Part shown: positions 1 to 9,300 of the stretch, one piece after another
Layout of the letters: every line of letters starts with the position of its first letter
Position numbering within the stretch: position 1 is the first letter of the stretch
Position numbers and translations under genes: made by a program
Assembly (NCBI GenBank): GCA_964436235.1
Contig: CAYTCW010000015.1
Location: 1 to 46,963, forward strand
Direction: 5' to 3'
DNA: 46,963 nucleotides
Source: UBA9980 sp964436235
Lineage (GTDB): Bacteria; Muiribacteriota; UBA9980
Notes under the pieces: model-generated
Database searches by the model: none
Seen by the model: only the letters and a program-made list of their open reading frames with translations
Told to the model about the DNA's origin: nothing

Positions 1-36
1 GAGGGAGAAAGGGTTGCTAACCTTTTCTCCCTCCCC
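1..36. repeat. Palindromic repeat, copy 1, cut by window edge
   Basis: Positions 1-15 and 19-33 form a 15-bp stem with one mismatch around the 3-nt loop GCT. The sequence is the reverse complement of the hairpin at 14654-14690. The outer end of the left arm lies outside the window. Confidence 0.8.
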
Positions 37-313
37 TTCAAAAGCGTGCATCGCAAAGAACCGGCGCGGCGATTTGGTTACCGGTCCTAACGAAGGTTGA
101 ATAGTCTTGTTAGAACGCCGTTTTTATTTGATTATAACAGTTAAAGCGCTGTTTTTTATTAATTAAATATAAATATTTGCAATATTTTTCCGATAAACAC
201 ACAAAGTGGCAGGAGTGTTTTCACAAATGCCGCCCGCGGAGGCTTAAAAATATATATAAAGCGGCCGCGCGAGACAAGTAAATATTTATAAAAATATATG
301 AGGTGTAAGATCT
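1..313. other. Leader region of the giant surface protein gene
   Basis: This stretch contains no gene. It begins inside a palindromic repeat (1-36) that recurs inverted at 14654-14690. The rest is AT-rich apart from GC-rich patches near 75-90 and 228-270. A Shine-Dalgarno-like GAGGTG at 300-305 lies 8 nt before the ATG at 314. I find no convincing sigma70 or sigma54 promoter; the promoter may lie upstream of the window or be of another class. Confidence 0.6.
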
Positions 314-3300
314 ATGAAGCAATGTTTGGGGAAACATGCCGAAAGGCGTTTGGGTCTATTTAATTTTCTTTTAGTCTTTTCAGTTTTATTCATTGCGCTG
401 CATTTATTAATGGCGGAAGCCTTAGCCGTTCCGCCGGCGGCGCCGATTCCGATCAACGTGACGGACGCTTTGAATGGAACGGCCAATTTAACATGGTCGA
501 ACGTTCCGCCGTCGGCCAATCCGGGTAGCACCATAACTTACAGGGTTTATCGTGATCTTGTTTCGGCGGGCATTTCGACTATTATTATAAACAATACTAC
601 CGGTTTAAATTTTACCGATACGGTCGCTCCTTTTGACGGCGGCCAGGCGGGCGATACGGCTAAAGACGGCACCACATGGGATGCCGGCAATAACCGTTAC
701 GGCCAGACTTATAAATATACTGTATTTGCGGTCGATTCATTCGACAGTCTAACAAACTGGGATACGACGACGGCAGCTACCATTGAAGTAAAAGTACACT
801 GGTGTGACGCGCGTTCTCCTAATGCTAATGCTCTTTCGATGGGTCCTGCGGACGGCTCTTTCAAACCGCCTGCAAATCATGAAGTCAGGGTTAATTTCGA
901 TTATCTTGACTGGACGCTCGGGACTCCTGCAGCGGCCGTTGTTCAGCTAAATTACAGCATAAACGGCGCGGCGCAGGCTCCGCTTAACATGAGTCTTCAG
1001 GGCGCTCAGAACCCGTCGGGCGTAACGACATTGAAGGCGACGATGAATTTAACTACGGCTCCGGACAATGCGGAGATAAAGTACTGGGTAAGCGGCCGCG
1101 ATTCAGTCGGTAATTTGCTTCAGAGCACGGCGGCGCCTAAAACTCTTCTTACGGGCGATGAAATAACTTTTAGAATCGACGCGGGCGCGCCGACGATAAC
1201 CGGAATTAATTATATGGAAACCGGTGCAAATCCTGGAATAGACCAGAACGATCAGATAATAGTAACTTTCAGCGAACAGATACAGACCGGCCAGGTAGGC
1301 CAGACGGCGCTTTCGACGAATACTTTTCAGCTCGGCAGAGTTGCCGGCGGCGTTTTCACGCAGGACCCGGCGGGCAGTTTCGGTACCGGCGCAACGGTAA
1401 CGCCCGGACCTCTCAACACGCAGGTGACTATAATTCTCGGCGCGAATCCGGTAATTAAATTCGTAGCGCCTCCTGGTGATAATTTAATTAACTCTTTAAG
1501 ATACTCGCCTTTAGCGGCTAATGCTATTCGCGACCTCGCGGCCAACTCGGCAAACAGCGTACAGGGTTATGAAGTAGTAAGCCGTCTGACCAATCCGGCT
1601 TCTATCGAGCTTCCTAACGCGCCGCGTCCGTTTATTAATGCTAATCCGGTTTTTACGGATACTAATAATTCGGGTACGGTAAATGCGGGCGATAAAATAG
1701 TTTTTGTTTTCAGCAAACCTTTGATATTAAATAACACCAATGTAGCCGGTGCGGATTTTTCCATGCCGGTTACAAATGATACGATAGCGGGCACTGGAAC
1801 GCTCGTTGCGGGCACGAATAACCAGATCGATTTTTCGATACAGGCGGGAGCGGCTTTTACGATAGCAGGCGTATATAATTCGGCTAATACTGGAGCAGGC
1901 TCGCCTTCGGGTATCGATGTCGTTTTAGCCGGTCCTAATATAGTTGATGAATTTGGAAACCGCGCCCAGCAGGTCCCGGGCGGCAGCGGCGGTCCTAACC
2001 GCGACATCGCGGGCGCATCAACTCAGGGCCCTCGTCTTATAACGGCGGCAACGGCGGCGGAGTATACGGATGTACCCGACGCTAACGGCATAATGGACGG
2101 TTTATCGGCCAACGATACGATGACGCTCACATTCGATAAGCCGATAATATTCGGCGCGGCAGCTTTCACCGCGGCTAACGCTTTCAGGGTGCCGGTTACA
2201 AATGATAATCTGGATAATCCGACATTTGCGATAAATCCGGCTAACAATACTCAGATGACGATGACATTTAACGGTCCGGCGAATATAACAGTGCCTGGCG
2301 TTTATTCGGGTAATACTGCGCAGGGCGCTCCTTCAGGTGTAGATATAATAAACACTCTTCCAGACAATTCGATAATGGATATATATGGAAACAAGGCAGC
2401 GGCTCAGGGAACGCCCCGCGATATCGGTTCGACCGATTCGGCCGGTCCGGCAATTTCGACTATAGGCGATACGGTTTTATATACTGACAATGCGCCGGCC
2501 GGCGTCAGTCAGGGTGATTTTATCGACATCGAGTTCAACAAGCCGATCGTATTATCGGCAGTTACGCAGGCGGCTTTTCAGTTGTCGAATTTGACGCTCG
2601 GCACTGGCGCGACTTTTACGGCAGCGGTCCCCGGCGTAAATAACCGTAAGTTAAGAATTACTTTAGGCACGGCTCCAACGGTCACATTCAGCGGCGCGAA
2701 CCGTTCGCAGATAGACGTAAATAACGGCACAACTCAGATTCAAAACTGGAAAGGCACGGGCGCGGTCGCTACATCATTGAGAAATATAGTATCGGCGAGT
2801 ACTATCGGCCCTAAAATAGTGTCGGCGGTATATACCGACATGGATAATAACGGCGTTACGGTAAATGACACCATACTTATAACTTTCGATAAACCTATAC
2901 AGTTTACCGCGGCGAATGTTACCGCGGCCGATTTTCAGGTTCAGCCCGGCGGCGGCAGCTTAGGCGGCGCGGGGTTCGCGGTTAATAATGCAGGCCTTTT
3001 AAACACCCAGATAAAACTTATTTTAGGCGCGGCGCCTACGCTTGTGATCGCGGGTATTTTCGGCACGGACGCCGCGGCAAGCGGTATAGACGTGGCGGCC
3101 CCGAATACGGTTAACATTCAGGACCAGACTGGTAATTCAGCGGAAGCCTCGACCATGGTGGATATCGGCGGTTCTGACACTACGCGTCCGACGCTTTTAA
3201 CGGCGGTATTCACCGATACGGCGACTCCGCCGGACGGCATTACGGCGGGCGACGAGCTGACGCTTACCTTTGATAAAGCCGTAACGGCGCTTGCTACTAT

Positions 3301-6300
3301 TACCGGCGCGGCGTTCCAGCTTCCGGTAGCGGGCGACAGTCTTGCCACTTTTACGCTCGTAGATCCGGCAACGGCAGTACCGCCGCTTCTGCCGACGCAG
3401 ATAAAGTTAAGATTTACGACGGCGCCTACGATTAAGGTAGCCGGCGTTTATAACGGCAATATAGCCCCGGGCTCCTCCTCAGGTATAGATATTTCATCAA
3501 CGATAACAACTGGGGTTATTACCGATGTTTACGGCAATACGGCTTCAAATTCGACCGTTAAAGATATCGGCTCGGCCGACACTTCTAATCCGACGCCTGT
3601 AGCGGCGCGATATACTGATGTCGGCAATGACGGAGTGAATGCGGGCGATATTATCGAATTGGATTTTTCAAAACCGATATTAGTTAATCCGTTTAATACT
3701 ACGCCCGTCACTAACGCTCATTTTACGGTTACGAACGGTAATCTTGGCGGCGCGGGGCTTACATTCGAAAAATTAAATAACAACGCGAATAACATAACGA
3801 TTAAAATAACGCTCGGCACGGGCGCTGCGCTTCAGTTTAATCCGCCGGCGGCCGCGAATTCCACTATAAATGTAAACGACGGCGGCGGCCCGATACAGTC
3901 GATAACCGATATATCGGGTAATGGCGCGGTCCATTCGACTCCGGCGGTCAATATAACGGCGGGCGCATCTGCCGGCCCGACGATCGTAGCGGCGGTATAT
4001 ACCGACGTAACAAAAGACGGCATAACCGCGGGCGATTTTATCGTATTAACCTTCAATAAAAATATAACGGCGAATAATCCTACCGTGGCTAATTTCAGCG
4101 TACCGGCAAATAACGGCGCCGATAGTCTTGGTACGGGAGCCGCGTTCACTCAGACCGGCGTAAACGCCAATCAGCTGAAGATAACGCTGGGGACCAATCC
4201 AGCTCTTAAAATAATAGGCGTTTATTCGGGTCCGTCGGGCGCGTCATCAGGTATTAATATAAGCGCGCCGAACGCGGCCACTATAATAGATAACCTCAAC
4301 CAGCCGGCGGTTCCCGCCGCTGACGCGGTAGATATAACCGGCGTAGTTGAAAGCGGTCCGCAGATAACGGTGGCGCGCTGGGCCGACGTGGATAATTCCG
4401 GAACGGTTTCAGCCGGCGACACGCTTTCGATAACATTCAACAAGGCAATAGTCGTTCCTTTGCCGCCGCCGCCCCCCGCTACGGCGCTTGTGAGAACGGT
4501 ATTTAATCTGCCCGTATCAGGCGATTATTTCGATTTTACCACATACGCTAAGACCGGCGTTTATGAGCTCACTTTTACTCTCAGCGGCCAGGCGCGCTTT
4601 ATCGTGCCGGGCGTTTATAACGGCAATAACGGCGCCGGCCAGCCTTCTGGCATCGATATAGCCGCTGGCGGCATTCCGGCTAATTCAATAACCGACGTAT
4701 CGGGCAATCTGGCTATTCCATCGGTTGCCATTACCGACATACAGTCGAGCGATTCAGCCGGTCCGACTCTTATAACCGCGGTTTATAACGATTTTAATAA
4801 TTCAAATACTGTCGATTCGGGTGATCGGGTAACGGTTACATTTTCCAAACCGATAACATTAAACACACCGCTTAAAACGAATTTTAACGTGCAGAACGGT
4901 AATCTTGGAAATAATCCGACCTTTTCAGCCGGTCCGCTCAATACGCAGCTTTTAATAACACTCGATGCCGGCACCGCGCTTACTTTTTTCGGCGCTTCGA
5001 CTTCGTCGATAGATCTTGTCGGACCGGTAACCACTATAGTAGATGGTTCCGGCAATCAGGCGACCTCATCGACTCAAAAATTTATAACCGTGCAGACAGG
5101 CGGCCAGGGGCCGTTGGTTACAAGCTGCGTATGGATCGATAACGCGCCTATAGGCGTCGTATCATCCGGCGATACGCTTCGCGTGGGTTTCGATAAAGAC
5201 GTTATAATCCGCAATCCGCCGTCGGCTAATGATTTCGTTTTGCCGGTAGCCGGAGACTCTCTCGGCACGGGCGTTAATGTCGCAGCTGGCGCGAATGCGA
5301 AAGAAATTTTAATAACTTTAGGCACTGGCGCTTACTTAACTATAGCCGGCGTATATAACGGCTCGGCGGTTACAGCGCTTTCACCGTCAGGTATCGATAT
5401 TTCACTGGCCGGTACGGCAAGCGGCAATATAACCGATACTTTCGGTTTTAATGCGCGTCAGAATACGCCGGTAGGAATAGATATCACATCGGCCGACACG
5501 ACCGGCCCGCACATAATAAGCATTTTATATGAAGATGTGGATACAAACGGCGTTACGATCAATGATAAATTATACCTTACCTTCGATAAAAATGTTACTT
5601 CTTCGGTATGGGTTAATAAAGTTTTAACCGGCGTTACCGCCGCTAATTTTTCGATGCTTCCGGCTGGAACGGCGAATCTTGGAGTCAGTCCGATATTTGA
5701 ATGGTATGATACTACGCCGAACCAGATAATAGTTAAGCTCGGCAACAACCCCCTAATAACCGTTAAAGGCGTTTATCCGACCGACGCCGGCGCTACCGGT
5801 ATGGATGTTTCGGCAACACTGACTAACATCACCGATATATCGGGCAACGGCGCGCGTCCTAACTCGCCGGCTGGCGTGGATATAGGTCCGATCGAAACGA
5901 CCGGCCCGCATATGGTCGGCTGCCGTTATTCCGATTCTAATAATTCTAAAGTAGTAGATCAGGGCGACTTTTTATTCGTGGTATTCAGCAAGCCGATAGT
6001 AATTACGAACCCTGTAGTGGCCGATTTCAGGCTTCCGGTAACTAATGACACGCTCGGCGGGCTGCCGTCTTTTGCGGCCGGCAATAATAACCGCGAGCTG
6101 AGAATAACTCTGGGTTCCGCGCCTGTAGTCAATCCTGTCGGCCTTTATTCGCCTACGATTTTAACGCCGGGCTCGCCTTCGGGCATCGACGTTAATATGC
6201 CTAATATTGCCTCGGTAACCGATATTTACGGCAACCACACGCTCGCTTCGGCGGTCGCGGTTGACGTTGATGACGGCGTCGGACCTTCGATAACTTCGGC

Positions 6301-9300
6301 GGTATATACCGATATCGATAATATGGGAATGGGCCAGGGCGATACGCTTGTATTGACATTTACCGAACCGATTTTAATATCTAATGTGGTAGATTCCGAT
6401 TTTACTCTGCCTGTTTTAAACGATATACTCGGCGCCGGTCCGACTTTCGCTGTAGGACCGAGTTCGAGCCAGCTTACCATAACGCTCGGCACCAATCCAG
6501 TTTTAATGGTGCCCGGAGTATTTTCGCAGATAAGCACTTCGGCGGGTTCGCCTTCAGGCATTAATATTTCAACGCTTCTTCAATCCGGTCATATTACCGA
6601 TCAGGCCGGCAATAACGCCATACCTTCAACGGCTGCCGTCGATATAACAGGCCCGACGGGAGAAGCCAGACCAACGCTGGTTTCGGCGCGCTGGCAGGAT
6701 ATGAACGCTAACGGCGTTGACGCCGGCGACCGTTTAGACCTGCTTTTCGATAAACCCGTTATATTCAGAAATTATGCGGGCAATGATTACAACCTGCCGG
6801 TTACCAACGATTCGCTCGGCGCGAGTCCGAATTTAAGTATTGCCGGTGAAAATAACCGCGTATTGAGGATATTACTCGGCACCAGTCCCGTAATAACGGT
6901 CCCCGGAGTTTATAACGCCGCCAATCACACGGCTGGCTCGCCTTCGGGTATCGACGTATCGGCTAATATGACTACTTCGGGCGGACTTACCGATATTTAC
7001 GGAAATGCGGCAATGCCTTCATCGGTAAAAGATATTACCGGTTCCGATACGACCGGTCCGGTTTTACTTACCGCGGTATATTATGACGTTGACGGCAATG
7101 GCGTAAGCCAGGGCGATATTCTCGGGCTCGAATTCGATAAAAGCCTACAGATACAGGGCACGAGTTTCGCCGCTCAGTTCGTTCTTCCGGTCCCCGGCGA
7201 CAGCCTCGGCACCAATGCGCAGTTTTCTTCTGGCACCACCGCCGCCGATATCAGGGTAACCTTAGGTCTCAGCCCCGTTTTAACGGTAGCCGGCATTTTC
7301 ACTCCGCCGCCGCCAGTTAAGGCTGCAGGCGATCCGTCCGGTATAGGCTGCACGGGCGCGGCTGGCGCGATCACCGATTTTTCAGGCAACGCGCCTCAGG
7401 GCACTACGCCTGTAGATATAATATCGGCTTCAGCGGCTGGTCCTCAGCTTATGGTAGTAAGAATAGATGACGCCAATAATGATTTAATAGTTTCCGCAGG
7501 CGATAGAATGGTGCTTACATTCAATAAGCCCGTCCGTATAATCAATCCACCGGGCATGAACGTGAGCGATTTTCTGATACCTGTTGCAGGCGATAGTTTT
7601 GGCGCGGGCGCCACATTCGAAGTTAACGCCGCCAACTCGCATGAAGTGCTAATCGGGCTTCAGGCGGGAGTTAAATTCCGCCCTGACGGCACTTATTCGC
7701 CGTCGGTAATTTCGCCGGGCTCGCCTTCGGGTATAGGGATCCGCGCCGGCGCTACTTCGCTGCAGGATTTAATCGGCAATTTCGTCCAGGGCGGCAACGT
7801 CGTCGATATCGCAGATACTTTTTCGCCTTTCGTAACCTCTGCGCGCTACGAAGACGTAGGCAATGACGGTCTTAACCGCGGCGACAGGCTATATGTAAGA
7901 TTCAGCGAACAGATATTGACTTCGAATATGAGCGCGAATGATTTTTCGCTAACCGAAGCTCTCGATACCTTCGGCAGTCCCGTTACTATAACCCAGAGCG
8001 AAACTAATGAAGTAATAATTACGGTAGGCAGCAACCCTCGCTTTAAAATAGCCGGAGTTTATCCGACCGACGCAGGTTCTTCAGGTCTTGATATATCCAT
8101 GACTTTTACGGCGGACCATATCAAGGACGTCGCCGGTAATCCCGCTAAAAGAAGCGTTGCAAAAGATATTTATTCAAACGACACTACCGCTCCGACAATA
8201 ACCGCGGCAAGATACGGCGATGCTAACAATAACGGCGTTATCGACGGCGGCGACACTTTATCGGTAATTTTTAACAAGGCGATAGTTATCAACGGAGTGA
8301 CGAAAACCGATTTTAATATAATCAACGGCACTTTCGGCGTCGGCGGCCTTCAGCAGGGCTCATTGACAGGTACCAACGAAGTCACCTTCGTTCTCGGCAA
8401 CGCGCCGACGCTTGTGGTAGAAGGAGTTTATCCGGCCGATCCGAACGCTTCGGCGATAGATCTCGCAGCCGCCTTCACGGCGGGCCATTTAACCGATATA
8501 GTAGGCAACAATCCAGTTCCGACGGGTTTTGTTGATATATCTGATGCCAACGGCCCCGTAATAGTTTCGGCTATTTACTTTGACGTTGACGCTAACGGCG
8601 TGTCGCAGGGCGATCTGTTACGGCTGCGTTTTTCGAGAACCATAGTGGTAAGCGGCGCCTCGGCAACCGTATTCACTCTGCCGGTAAACGGCGACAGCTT
8701 GGGCTCGAGTCCTACCATAGGCGTTTCCGGCTCGAATGAAATCACCATAACTCTCGGCGCATCGCCAATGATAACTATAGCCGGCACTTATATGTCGGGC
8801 AATAATACTATGGGCTCGCCTTCAGGCATTAATATAAATAATTTTACGACCACCATTACCGACGCTTCGGGTAATCCGGCGCGCGCGCTTCCTGCCGCCG
8901 TCGATATAACCGGTTCCGACACCGTTCCTCCGACTTTAGTGGGCGCGGTATTTGAAGACCTTGACGGAAACGGCGTTTCGGTTAACGATAAAATAACACT
9001 GACCTTCTCTGAAATAGTAATAATATCCAACCGCGTTTCTTTAGCCGATTTTAGTATAATGAACGGCAATTTCGGCGACAATCCTAAATTCGCCGCCGGA
9101 ACGAATAACCGCGAATTAGTAGTGACTCTCGGAAATAATCCGGTGATTTCACTATTCGGCCCGCTGCAGACGGCGATAGGCAGAAGCGCGGCCACCTACG
9201 TTACCGGCCATATAATGGACGTTTCAGGAAATGACTGGCCGGCCGCCGTTCCCGCGCTTTTAAACTCGAAAGACACCGCGCCGCCGCTTATAAGCTCCGC

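Noticed and set aside
1567..9195. Many 60-135 aa open frames on the minus strand of the giant gene
   Set aside because: They are antisense shadows caused by the regular codon pattern of the repeats; none has a ribosome site or recognisable domain.
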